DNA from: Branchiostoma belcheri
Lineage: Eukaryota; Chordata; Leptocardii; Amphioxiformes; Branchiostomatidae
Direction: 5' to 3'
DNA: 64,000 bases
NCBI RefSeq assembly: GCF_001625305.1
Contig: NW_017804020.1
Span: 297,397 to 361,396 of the forward strand
Both the position numbers and the translations under genes were made by a program. The notes beneath the pieces were generated by a model, which was given only the letters and a program-made list of their open reading frames with translations, was not told the DNA's origin and searched no databases. Within the stretch, counting starts at the first letter, position 1. Every line of letters starts with the position of its first letter. This document shows positions 1 through 12,600 of the stretch, in pieces.

Positions 1-1566
1 TCAAGCTGTCCAAATAAAGGGAGCGTAGAGAGGGTATTTATGTGAGTTGTATCCTCTTTTGCCACAGGCCTACTTGGATTGACCCACATACCTTAAAGGG
101 ATTCACTCCCTTTATCAGACATTTGACCAGATGAAAGGCTTTACGTGCATTAAAGCCATGCCTTAAAACCACCTGAGATGGGGAAAAAAGGCTAAACCCT
201 CCCCAATGAAAGAGAATATAAACACAGCTTTTCTGAAGAGTAAACAAACAATAGCCACTGCAACACACTGCCTCCATTGACGGCAAACATAACAAGATAA
301 TGATGTTTTTTCAGTATGCCATGTATAATCATAACATTCTATACAGGATTTCCTACATACCACACCTATACCTGTGTTTTTATACAAGCAGCATTGCAGT
401 CACGACCACAGAAGAAGGTGAATGATTGGGTTTTCGTAAGGCACTGATCCATAGCATGTTACCACTCAGTGGGCTACCAACAACAGAATACTAGGTTACC
501 AAAGTTTCTCTTACTGGTACAAACAATACCAACAATGAATCCACATTATAATGCCGATAATTTGGTTACAAAATGTGGCCTTGGATTCCAAGGGAGACAA
601 TAACCTGATTTGCTATAATTGTAATTAATACTGCATGTATTGATTCGCGATAAAAGAATGCGCAGCGGAAAGGAGTAATCAAATTAACTGTGATATTGCT
701 GCAAATTACAGTTTCTCTGACCTCCGGTCCATGAGTCATGGTATGCTCTAATAAAATCTTTTTTTCTATATTTAATACAAACAGAATAACGGAGCTCTCA
801 GTCTGATAATGGAGCTTAAAGTTAAAACCTTGGTTTTATACAGATTTTTTTTAAATATTTACCAGCTCCTATAAAAAAGCATAGTTTTGGCATAGCAACA
901 GGGGGCACGAAACACTAAGTCATACAAACAACAGTAATGTATCAAATACATTGTATCATGTCTTGGTTGCATTTTGTGACTTAGAAAGAAGTGATGAAGG
1001 ATAAAGTACACATAAAGGCACAAACTGAAGTTTTACTTCTGGTAAATTGTATTTCGAATTCAAGCCATGGGCATAATCATAGCCCCCTCCCTCTAGGGAA
1101 ATATACCAGGTCTAGCCTTATCTATCTTATTTGGGCAGATATACCCATCCTTTATACATGTATGTAATATCATCAGTTTTTCATTGGATTAGGGATAGTC
1201 TTTTCCCTACTGTCTGCACTCTGCCCCATTGAGCATTTGCCTGACAAAGTGAATAATCACAAATACATGTTCAGAATAGATTGTAGGGGGCCTCATGCTA
1301 TAACGCAAGGAATAACCTTGGATCATGTAGACTTTGCAGTAGTGGCAGTTTCAAGTAGCACGGGAAGCAGGTCGATATGTTACAAAGAAAAGCCAATACA
1401 ACAGGCAGGTGTTGGGCTGAATCATAGTTATCCCTGAATAATTGATTGGTCCCTCCTTCCCCTAGCCAAATTATCAAACAGACATGTAGCATTAGATTTG
1501 CTTTCATTGGTGGTGCCAAGAGGAAAGGAAACTGGGGGTTATAATGATGACATCATGTCTGTCCTA

Positions 1567-1927
1567 AGGCCATACCAATTCATTTTGTTGGTTCTTGGAT
1601 TATTTCAGCCAAAATTTGATGCAACAGTGTGAAAAAAAAACAGGCCGAGGCATCTTATGATAGCCCCCAAAAGCTATGCTAGGAGTCATCAAGAGTCAAC
1701 ATACTGCGCTGGTTTATAATTCAAACAATGAATTTTGAAATTTTAATGAAACAACTGCACTGAAAGATGGAAAAATAGTAACAACTAGCAAGACAAGGAC
1801 TTTCTTCAACTGGTGGGGCCAAAATACAAGCATTTTGGAGTTGATTCAGAACCTGAATATTTTTTTCAAATAAGAAAAAAATCAAGAGGGCAAATCTGAG
1901 AACCACATTATTAAAACAGTTTGGCCT
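1567..1927. mobile_element. MITE, GGCCACACCAATT family, copy 1 (degraded)
   Basis: The ends read AGGCCATACCAATT and TTTGGCCT. The body shares CAGGCCxAGGCATC, GTCAACA, AACAATGAATTTTGAA and GAGTTGATTC with the cleaner copy at 23936-24305. Confidence 0.65.
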
Positions 1928-4409
1928 AAGCTTATAATTTGCCAGTCAGGAAATGCTGCTTCCTTTTGCAATCAAAGAATTGAAATTCTGCTTTCATTTC
2001 CACTCATAATGTTTTCCACACACACATTACGTAGAGGACATCCTTTGTACACAGTACATGGCAAGAGATTATGATTGGTATTGGGTTTTTAATCAAATGA
2101 CAAAATCTTTGCATGCAATCCCGCTGATTGTCTTTCACCCTAGCGACCTCTGACGTCTACCCCGAGTCTGCCTTACACAAAACACCACTCAGAACTAATT
2201 GCAACATGCAGGCATTATCTATTCCATGGCAGTCACTGTTGCTTTTGGGATGTACCATTATTCAGAACATTAGACAGAAGACGCAAAGGCCATCGTGTCA
2301 ACCCTCCTCACTTACTAGTAGGTATAGGGACTGACACGGTCATCATACTCGGAAAAATCTGTATCTGTATCTGTACATGAATATATATCTGTTGTTGTTG
2401 TTGTTGTCCTTGTTTAAAGTCTAGTATTATGTCGCTAGATTTGGTCTCTAGGTACTCAGTTTTATGCTTGGTTCAGTTCAGAGTCAGTTGTCTCTCTTGG
2501 TATTAACACTTGGTGACAATATCTGTACATGAATCTGTATCTAAATACGAATAAAGATCTTGCATGATTGCCCATATGATATAGTACATGTATATAATTA
2601 TATAGACAGAAGAGGAGAAAAAAGAATGTTTTTCACACAGCATAGACAATAATTCCACAGTTTTAACACTCTAAATTTAGTCTAAACAGAAGACAATTGC
2701 ACTTAATGGTTATGGGTACAAATGATTTCCATATGTATTCCAAACTCCCCCTGCAGCCATACTGTACATCTTTTATTGATGACCAGCAACACACTGACTG
2801 AGGACAAGGGTGGGAGGGGCGTGATGCTCTCTCCATTTTTCTTTGTAGCCATGTAGACAAGAGTCATCACTCCTGGAGAGCAACAAGAGTTCTACAAACA
2901 ACGTTTGGCAGATTGACAAATAACGTTTCATTGTGCAAAACCCGGAGGGCAAGAGTTATAGAGGAAAATGTATATTTATAGTGTCGCGGTTGCGGTGTCA
3001 TCATGGAATATTTTCTGCCGGTCTGGTAGCGATATCAGGAAGCGTTGTGGTCTACGTTTGTAACGTTAGATATTATAATTCTAATAGCAATTTTTGCTGA
3101 ACGGAAATCCAGTTTTGGACCCTCAGACCGCAAAAACAGCAAAGATCAAACCGTCCAATTTAATTATCTGTATCCTTGGTAATTGATTTTTTCGTCCGAA
3201 AATAGACTGAGGTAGACTTCTTCATCGGTCAACTACGATGTGCTTGATCGAACTGAGACGGAAATGCAGCAGACCTCTTATTTTAGCAGTAAAATGTTGC
3301 CCGCTAAAAATCCCAGAGGGCAAAAAAAATGAACGAGATCGATCTGAAAAGGCCGCCAGTGCGCGGCCTTGTTGACTTTCTACACACGGTCATTCATAAA
3401 CAAAGATCTCACAAACCTGTTTCTCTCAGCTTTCTTCTGAAGAATAAGACTTCTACCTCAAGGAGACGTCAGGTTCTTACTGCATGTGGTCTTTGGGGGA
3501 AGAAAATGTCTCAAAGCCGTGAAAAATGTGGTAAAAACTGCGCCCAAATCTGACCGGCTCCCGTTTCTGAGGAAACTTATCGTCTGCATTGTGCGCATGC
3601 GTCCTGGTAAATCATGCGCAAAGGATGATGGGTAAATGTTGCTGCCTGTAACAGTTGGTGACATTTATCAAATATAATGTTATATTTATCCGTCACCCTT
3701 GGCAGGGGGTAGGGTATTCATAGCTTTTATGGATCCTACAATATGAATGACACACTTTTCTCTTGTCGTTCCGTCTGTCTGGTCTATCCCTTTTTGTCAT
3801 GGTATCATTAACAACATGTTACAATGTGGCGTCATCCATCTAAGATTTTCTGAAGGTTTACAGTTTTCTAACTGATGACGCTCCAAGAATTGAAAAGGAT
3901 AATTAAACAAAACAACAAAATAAAGGGAAAAAACGAAACAAAGAAATGTAGTTGGGTTAGTAAGTGAGTGGAAAACCGACTTGCAAAAAAAAAAACTTCA
4001 ACTTTAGGGGCCGGGGATTTGGGTAACGTTAACGTTACCTTTGATAGCTGCAAAGCTGAAAAGTTTAAAATGACAATGTCTATGCAGTCCCAGCCTACAT
4101 GCTCTCTTCTGCATGTATTTAAATGTTACATGTAATCCTTCTCCGTTGTATTATGTGTTCGTCAGTTGCCTATATAGCTTTTGCTTCTATGGTTTCACTC
4201 AGTTGTGCGTACATGTTTTGGTTTTGACTTAAAAGTCCTCTCAAGTTGAACCAGAGTGCGGCCTGGTTTTGTTTTGTAAACAGTGTCAACAATAGAATCA
4301 AAAGATTAGAGACTAAGTCCGTGGACAGTGTCGAATAGCGATACAGAGGTCAAATGTTCGTCTGAAGTTCCACATGCGAGGCTCCTTGCAATAAAGTTCA
4401 GCAGGTGCT

Positions 4410-4608
4410 AGACTCCTATGCAGGCTCTGGGGCGGGTGGGAATTTTGATACAGCGTTTTTAACGCGTTATTTTAATAGCCGACCACGTGGACGGAATGGA
4501 ACCTTCTCTCCGCGGTAGGATAGTCGGCTATTAAAAGAACGCGCTAAAAACTCTTCAAAACGCTGTATCAAAATTGCCACCCGCCCCGGAGCCTGCACAG
4601 GAGGCTTA
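4410..4608. mobile_element. Hairpin MITE with 11-bp flanking repeat
   Basis: The two ends are inverted copies over 40 bp or more (GCAGGCTCTGGGGCGGGTGG against the reverse of 4573-4598), and the inner part (GATACAGCGTTTT, GCCGAC/GTCGGC) is also self-complementary. The direct repeat CAGCAGGTGCT flanks it at 4399-4409 and 4609-4619. A Mutator-like target duplication would be 9-11 bp. Confidence 0.7.
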
Positions 4609-4645
4609 CAGCAGGTGCTTACGGTGGCGTACGTCGCTCCAAAAT

Positions 4646-4858
4646 ACAAGCAGAGGGTTGGGCTTGGTCTTATTTTGGCGTGTTTTTAGGCTTTTTTTAG
4701 GGTTTCTTTTTTGCACTTTAAATCTTTTTTTTTTTTGCGCCAACCCAACCCAACCCAGCCCAACGTAAAGAAAAATTCCAGTGAAAAGAAGAAACCCCGA
4801 TAAAAAAAGCCTAAAAACACACTAAAAATAAGCCAAAACTAAAACCTCTGATTGGAGA
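4646..4858. repeat. Inverted-repeat element, poly-T/poly-A arms
   Basis: Arms read GTGTTTTTAGGC...GGGTTTCTTTTTT (4678-4712) and the inverse GAAACCCCGATAAAAAAAGCC...CACAC (4790-4825), ending near GCAGAGG and CCTCTG. A third, partial copy is at about 32220-32290. MITE-like. Confidence 0.6.
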
Positions 4859-5651
4859 GTAACGTGCGCATGCGCCGCGACTAGCCCTGTTTAACTTTAT
4901 TGCCTTCGGGGAAGGAGATGCGTACGGTACCCTTCTGCGGAGGGTTATGGTTTGGGTTTTGTTTGGAAAGTTTGGATTTGTTTAAGCATACTTATTAAAG
5001 ACCCTTAAGATAAACTTAAGCTGGTGAGAGGAGACACAGGCTAATCTCTGTCTGTGGAAAAATAATTATTAATTTTGCTGCCTAGATACTTACTGTGGTG
5101 AAGGGATCATTAACGTAATCAACTCCATTGTATCTGCCTAGCTTTGACGTCATGGTGTCCTCATCCGGACGCCAAACTGGACCGCTATTTTGTCGCCAAC
5201 AATGATTGGATCTTCTTCATTGACCAATCAAAACTGTCGGAAAGCCTTACAGCAAACCCCATCAGAGACGACCAATCGTAGAAAGTGCATTTTCCTGGCC
5301 AATGGCAGATTAGGATTTTCTCCTGATGGGCCAATCACAGGCCAGTATTTTTTTTCTTACCAGGTTCCACATGTGTTATCAAAAGTTTTAAATCTGGGTT
5401 GCCCAGAGGTTTGCCTAAAGTCATTCCAGTCTGCCACGGAGAAACGTAGCGTTCTATTTAGTAAATCTTTTTCTGGATGGATCCACATACTTAATCGTGA
5501 AATATTTTCATACAACGTCATTGAACTTCTCTTTCATTGTATTGCCTCAGAAATCCATTAAACATTTCATTATGTAACCAAAGATGCAACACAACTGAGA
5601 AAAAAATTTTCTGCCAGTGTTATTTTCAGCATTGCCGATGACATCTCAATC

Positions 5652-5657
5652 TTTATT
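5652..5657 (-). promoter_or_regulatory. Probable polyadenylation signal of the WD-repeat gene
   Basis: On the minus strand AATAAA lies about 36 nt downstream of the stop codon of the WD-repeat gene. Position and sequence fit a canonical poly(A) signal; the short 3' UTR it implies is inference. Confidence 0.5.
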
Positions 5658-5693
5658 GTTGTTCAACTGCACAGGAATGATTGTCTACGTGCA

Positions 5694-6673
5694 TTATGCA
5701 AGAATGGGCAAAGAAATCACTTTGCACATTTCTGCCCTGGATGGTGGTGGAGCAGCACTTGAAGGAGGGTCTTCCTCAGAATCTGGTCTTCCTGCAAGTT
5801 CTGGTGATGAGTAGTATCCTTTACACACTTTACATCTGTGCCGCCCCCTTTTGTGGGCCACACAGCTTTCTTTCCCCGCTGGTTTGGCACTTAGGTCCAC
5901 CTCCGAAAGCTCAAGCTTCCTCAGGGTGCTGTTCAGTTTTCTTGCAGGCGGGAGGGGGGTAGACCAACTGTAAGGGGTAACAGAGGGGTAAGATCTGCTG
6001 TAGTTCTGTTTCAAACTTTTCTCCCTCAACAGACCACTTTCCTGGATGGCCTGCACTTGTGTCAACATCTCTAGAGATGGCAATGGAACGCGAAACGGCT
6101 TTTTAGGTTGTCTTTGACCGTGTGCAGCACCATCTTTAGTGGGCGTGAAGGTTGAGTTGTGCGGATACAAGACGGGGATCTCTGGTCCCTGTGGTGCCAT
6201 TGTGGTCCACAGCATGTTAATTGTGCCAAAGTTTGAGCACCCATAGCTCTCTACATCTGTGTGGGAGCCCAGTTTATGTGGGAGACTAGTGATCCTATGT
6301 CGATCCCTTCCCTCCAGCTTCTTTCTTGCATCTGGTGCAAAATGTGTCGCTACACTGAGAAGGAGACGTTGACCCAAGTCGCCCTTTGTCAACTGTTTCA
6401 TGTCCTTCATGTAAACAATTGGCGGGAGACTCTGCTTTGCTTTGGCCCCTTTCCCGCGTAGCTTCTTGGCGCGCTCCTCGTACAAGCGTTTGCGTCTTTG
6501 CGCCGACGGTCTGTTGAAGAGCTGTCGCCATTTCTCCGTCGTCTCCTCTTCTTCTCCTCCCTCCTCTTTGTATGGAGAAAACGACTTGTCGCTGTCACTC
6601 CTCAGTTCAAATGGGATGCCGGATTTGATAGGTGGGAAGTAATGTGTCTGCATGGGCTTCCGGACCCTGAATC
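5694..6673 (-). CDS. Last exon of the WD-repeat gene
   Basis: A 980-nt terminal exon (325 residues plus stop). It starts with GFRVRKPMQTHYFPPIKSG after a clear polypyrimidine tract and AG. It is rich in Lys, Arg, Ser and Pro, includes an acidic GGEEEETTEKW stretch, and ends with a small CKVC motif (KRGRHRCKVCKGYYSSPE) before the stop at 5694. No catalytic domain is visible. The CKVC pair alone is too little to call a zinc site. Confidence 0.8.
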
Positions 6674-9600
6674 CTGAAAAAGACAAAACACATCAAATCT
6701 ATTTTGTTGAAAGGTACTAGTCCGATAGCCTTTTTGCACTCTGTACTGCCGACTGTGTCAAGGGCACAGTATTGGAAGGCAAACTTAGCCCAAACCTCTC
6801 CTTCCACCACCTTTTACCTTCCCAACCAAAGTCAGGTACCCATTTTTCACATGGACGGAGTGAGGAAAGTCGTGCACAGTGCTGAAATTCCAAAGTAAGC
6901 ATAACATCAGTGACATTTAACAGGATTCAAACCAAGAACCTCTGGGTTTGGGGCTTAACACCCACACGACTTCACAGTGAAGATATATTGAAATCATGTA
7001 CAATGTATTAAAAAAATAAATATGCAGCATTCGTATCGAGAAGCTATTGAAAACCAAATACGTACCATCCATGTAGCTGGAGGTATCAGACATCTGGCCC
7101 AATCCTGAGTCATCATAGCTGGATTCGGTTGCTGCATAGTCATCTGTGAAAGTCCTTCTAAGTCTAAGCTCCAGTTCCTCCACTGTTGGGGCTGTGGATG
7201 CAATGTCGTCAGTCAGAGCTGTTGACATTGCATCATCAGTACCCACTGCTGTGTCATCATCTTGGCAGACTGATTTGTCATCAATAGCCTCCTTTCCAGG
7301 CAACTTGTGGGATGTCGAGCTTGTATCAGCCTCTGATAATTCTCTTTGACCTTCTTTGGTTCCTGAGCCTGCGACCCTGGCTGCATGCCTGGTGCTGTCT
7401 GTTGGACTTTCACTCCGACTGCTAGGCGGCGCTTCTACCACATGTCTGCTGTGGTCTTGTGTTGTTGTCACAGTTCCCTGCCCAACTGAGCTGCGGGTGT
7501 CTTCAAGCTCCTTGGCAATCAACATTTTTCGGATGGCCTGGTTATGGTGGGATAGTGTCCACCTCTCTCCACTAGCCAGATCTCCTTTGACACGTGATTG
7601 ACGTTTGGCAGTGACCTTTGGTTGGGGGCGTTTTGGGCGTGATTTGGCGTGCCTTTTGAAGGACATAGTAGTTTTTTTACCCGCCTTTGAACCAGGAGAA
7701 CCCCTTTCTTTCTGCTTTCCTGAAATTTGAGCTGCCCCTTTGGTCTTCTGTTTTCCTCTCTTCTTGTCAAGCTGGTCTTCTTTGTCTATGAAGTCTAAGA
7801 AATCGGTCTCAAGTGGTGGAAGGGCGTGCCTCTGGTCAATCCTGTCATTCCACATGGCTATTTTTGCACTGATCTCAGACAAGCTGTCCTGCAGGGCTTG
7901 ATCATGAGCCTTTTTCCCCATCCTTTCCTCCAACTCCTTCAAATTCTGGCTATCCATGTTTTTGACTGGCCCCTTGAGAACCCCAACCTGCTGCAGCATT
8001 CGTGCGAGGTCCTGTTTGGTTTTGACACCAGAGCCTGTCGTTATGGCATTAAGAGCCTCCTCTTGCACACCTTTGTCATGGTCTGTAAGAGCAGATATTA
8101 GAGCCAAGAGGATTACCTTTCTGTCAAGCCCCAATGCACCAAGTGTTCTCACTGCATTTCTTCTGATGATAGCATTCCTACAGCTAAGTTGGCCAAGCAG
8201 AATCTTGATAACCTTGTCAAGCAATTCTTTGCTGAGTCCAAGCTCCTTGTATATATCTGTGATTGCCATGCAAACCTTCTTGTGCCTATCTAAGTTACTT
8301 GTGTCTTCCAACAAAGGCAGAAGAATGGCCATGACGTTTTCCACAGTCAGCTTTTGGTCAGTTAGCTTGTCGCGGGGAAACCAACTGTAGTTGACGATAT
8401 TTCGAAGCAAGGTAGGTCCTTCCCATTCTTTCTTCTCCTTTACCTGCTTTGACTTTTTGCCGCTAGGTGATTCCTCTCCTGAAGAAGGCGGAAAGTGAAC
8501 TTTCTTGAATTTGTAGTCCAATTTTGGGCTTGCTTTCTGCTCTCGGGGCTTCTCTTTCTTTTCCCCAAATCGGACAGGAGACGGAAGCTTCCACCTTTCG
8601 TCATCCTCTTTGATGTCTAACTCTGGTGAGCTGCTCCAATCTATCAAAAGCTCTTTTTCCTCCTCAGCTTCCTCCTCCTCCTCCCCTTCTTCCACCTTTG
8701 GTAATTCACCTGATGGAGCAGCCTTCAGCTTCCACTCTTCGTGGATAACCTTCTCTGGGGGTGGTTTGTAACCAATGATGAATCGGATGACAGAGTTAGG
8801 GATGTACCCATCGGGAGCTATGATAGGCTTGCGCTTCAAGAGTGGGTCCTCCTCCTCTTCTTCTTTCTCTGGCTCTTTTGTTCCATCCTTGTCTGTCACC
8901 TGGTCTGATGTGGTCTCATCTGGCACTGTTTCTGTAGGCCCTACTTCTTCTTCTTCTACAGCAGTTTCTTCCTCTTCTTCCTTTACACTTGAAGGGACTG
9001 CTCCTATGGGCTCTAATGGAGGAGAAAGTCTGAATGGTGACGCTGCTACTGGTGCAGTTTGAGAAGCCCTTGCACTAAGTCTTGTACTCTGCCTGATATG
9101 GGAGGAAGGCTTGATCGAGAGGAGCGATGAGGTTTTAGTGGAAAATGGTATTTGCAAGTCCATTTCCGACACTTGGGTTGCAGGCACAGAGGAGGAGACT
9201 TGTTGCAACTCCATCTCCCTCCTCTCATTCAAGTCCAGAGGGAAGACTGGGATGGAATCCATAGTGAACAGTAGCTGCAGGGAGGGATCATATGGCACAG
9301 GCTCTTCCAACTCTTCGTCCAAGACATCGGTTGCATCAAGTTCCTCAAGGTATGGCTTCGGAAGGTAGTTCAACAATGGGATATAACTGACATGACTTTG
9401 GTAACCAATCAGAAGGTCTCCTCTGTCGTTTGCAAAGCACACCCCTTGTAGCGTGTTATCAAGGACAAGTTCTTTGAGCAGCTTGTTTTCTGTGTTCCAG
9501 ATCTTGACACAAGCGTCCTTCCCAGTGGTTGCAAACAGGCCAAGAGTCCTTGAGCAGCAAAGAGCAGTGACTCCTTTCTTGTGGTCATCTTCGATGTGGT

Positions 9601-12600
9601 GTGTGAGTGGGACTATGCAGGACGACACTGAAACAGAGAAATAGTCGCACATGATGTCAACATAATTTCTCCACTTCTTTCTTGGAAGTTAAGCTCATGA
9701 ATATGTTGATGAAGGTTAGACATCCTGGTGATACACAAGTAAAATGCTACTCAAGCAACTGGACAGATTTTGAAAATGTTCCAAGTGGAAAATGGTACTC
9801 AAGAAAGTACACAGATTTTCAAAATCTATCCAGTTGCTGGAGTAACATTTCCCTATGATGGACTCGTGAATTTCATCTGAAAAGGAAATGAATCTGTTGT
9901 AAGGACGTTTTAAAAGGAGGAATAATTCCAAGCCATTCAACTATTGAAAAGCAACTTACCTGGAATGTAAGTTGTCTTATCTTGAGTCATTTCTTCCTTC
10001 GTGTATGTTTTATACATGGAGAGGACACCGTCTATGGTCACCAAGGCCAGAATGTTGCCCACCATGGAGATCAACATGGGTGTGACTTGGCACTGCACAG
10101 TTGACAGGCAGATGAGCCTGATGGTGTCCCCCTCCACACCTATCTCCCAGATGTGGACACGTTTGTCTGTCCCACAGGACACCAGGCGGGACACGGAGCC
10201 CAGGACACCATGGCCCGGCTTCCCATGTGACGAGTATAGGAATGAGACCTGGCCTGTAGTGAAAGAAAATCGGTAGTTAGACCACACTGACTTGATTTTA
10301 TAGTGCCATCCTCCATAGGAGGCAAAAATCAATGCATGTGAAGATGTCATCCATAAGATTAAATTAGTGTGTCTTTATAGAAAAATCCCTTGTGACTTTC
10401 ATGTCATACACGATAAAAAATTGTGATCAAAGCAATCTGTACATTTTCAAAACTTGATAGCTGGTTGTAAGCTAACCCTGACAAAAAGTAGTGGTCGGAT
10501 AGGTTTTGAAAACTGTCACATGTTTCAAGTAGCATCCACTAGTAGTGGTACTAGTAGTAGTCCATTTAGTGGATGCTACTTAAAATGTCTGACAGTTTTC
10601 AAAACCTATCCAGTTGCTTGAGGAACAATTTCTAAAGTATCTCATTACCTGGATGTCTAACCTTCATCAACCTAACCCTGAGTAGTCCCCATAGCCTAAC
10701 ACAAGGCTCCAATGCAAACAGATAGCACCAACACTATGTTCAGCACCAAGGACAGCACCATGAGACATTGCACTATTCCTAGCCTTGTGCTTGTTTTCTG
10801 CACTTTCTTTTCAAATTGTCAAAGATAGTGTTAAATCAATCTCTTGTGGCACTGTCCTTGGTGCTGAAAGTAGTCCATAGTGCTGAAATAGTGTTGAAGC
10901 TATCTGTTTTCATTGACGCCTAGCATGAAGATTTGGGGGCAACTCGGGGTTAGCTTTTAAACCGAAGAAGTCCACGGGTAAGTAACAGATCTACATAACT
11001 AACTGCTTTCATTATTACAGGTACACTTTGTGACAGGTAGTGTAGTGATATTAAAGTCAAGCCAGGAAACACCCCTCTCTTACTACGTGTATTAGACTAG
11101 TCCAAGTGGTCTCAAGTAACCGGACCCTACCACGCTCTCTCTTTCTGCCGGGACCCCAGATTGAGCAGACGCATCTATGTACCTCAGAGTTACTAACCCT
11201 CCTGATTAAAGACCATCCAATGGTATCGGCCCGCCTCGTCTCAAGTTCAAGATCGAGAATATAACATGGTGTCAGGACAGTCGAACCACAGCCCACAACT
11301 CGTGAAGAAGGAGGAAAAGTAGAGGTAAAGTCCAGTGGACAAGGCAGAAAAACACGAGGTAGGAAAATTCCTATACTCCCACAAGGGACTTGAGTCTAGA
11401 CTGCCAGATCGCATCTGGAATGCGTCTCAGCCAAGCCAGTGGCAGGGCATAGGGTAGAAGACACAGGTCAAATTCTGACAGTTTGAATAGTCTCAAAACC
11501 CTGAAGTAAACAAGAACCACACAATGGAGTACACAGGCAAGCCACCACAGATAAACTGGGACAGTGCCAACTTAGACGAAGAGTGGAAACGTTTCAAGCA
11601 GCATGTTGAGCTAATGTTTACTGGTCCGTTAAGTGAAAAATCAGATGCAGAGAAAGCCAGTTTCCTGCAGATCTGGATCAACGAACAGGGTCGAGATATC
11701 CTGAACACTTTCCAGTTTGCCAATGATGCTGACAAAAGCAAACCGAAGACCTACTATGACGCGTTCGAAGCATATGTCAAACCGAAATCGAATAAGGTGT
11801 TAGCGCGTTTCAAGTTCCACAATAGAACGCAGGGTCCACAAGAGCCGGTGGAACAGTTTGTGACAGATTTGAAACTGTTGGCCAGGGACTGCGCCTTCAA
11901 AGACACAGATGAGATGATCGTGGACCGTTTAGTGTTCGGTACCAACTCAGACGCAGTTCGGGTGAAACTGATAAATAAGGGATCAGAGCTGACGTTAGCA
12001 AACGCCCTGGATATCGCCAGGAGCTTCGAGTCCAGCCAATCCACATTGAAATCGATCACCCAGTCCGCGGCAACAGTACACGGAGTGCAGACCCAACATA
12101 AGACCAGAGACGTCCGTAGCTACAAGAAAGCCAGAGCGTCAGGTGGCAGTGGGGGCATCCCAAAGTACACTAGTACTAGGCCTACAAACACGTGTGGTAG
12201 ATGCGGCAGAAAGCATCAAAAGGGCGACAGATGCGCTGCTGTCGGGCAGACCTGTCGCAAGTGTTCCCGTCCCAATCACTTCGCATCAGTGTGCAGGACG
12301 AAGAATGTCCAGGAAGTGAGGACGGTAGAAGAGGATCTCCATGCCTTCCACATAGAGACTGTGTGCAGAAAACATGACGAAGGAGACCAGGCATTTGTAG
12401 AACTACATATCGCCGGGAGGAATGACATCCTCAGATGCAAATTAGACACTGGGGCACAAGTCAATGTCCTACCGGAGAAAGAGTGGAGGAAGCTGAGGGG
12501 CAGAAACCAGACGCTTAAACCAACCAAAACAAGACTGTACGGCTACGGCAATATGCAGATAGAGGTGCTAGGAGAGTGCTCACTTCCTTGCAAGCACAGA

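Larger units (their letters stand above)
1..5640. other. Intergenic, no gene recognised
   Basis: It holds the MITEs at 1567-1927, 4410-4608 and 4646-4858, a TTG microsatellite (2391-2407) beside CTGTAT repeats (2355-2375, 2520-2560) like a LINE tail, and a CCAAT-box group at 5205-5335. Open frames at 1237-1437, 3329-3553 and 5190-5561 have no recognisable domain or splice context. A stretch of 2940-3660 is somewhat richer in CpG and could be a 5' end of a gene further left. Confidence 0.5.

Noticed and set aside
5205-5335. Cluster of CCAAT boxes as a promoter
   Set aside because: Similar CCAAT-rich pieces occur as repeats at 42715-42790 and 56585-56735, and no gene start is visible here.
5190-5561. 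123-codon open frame as a gene
   Set aside because: No domain, no splice context, and composition as in the surrounding intergenic DNA.
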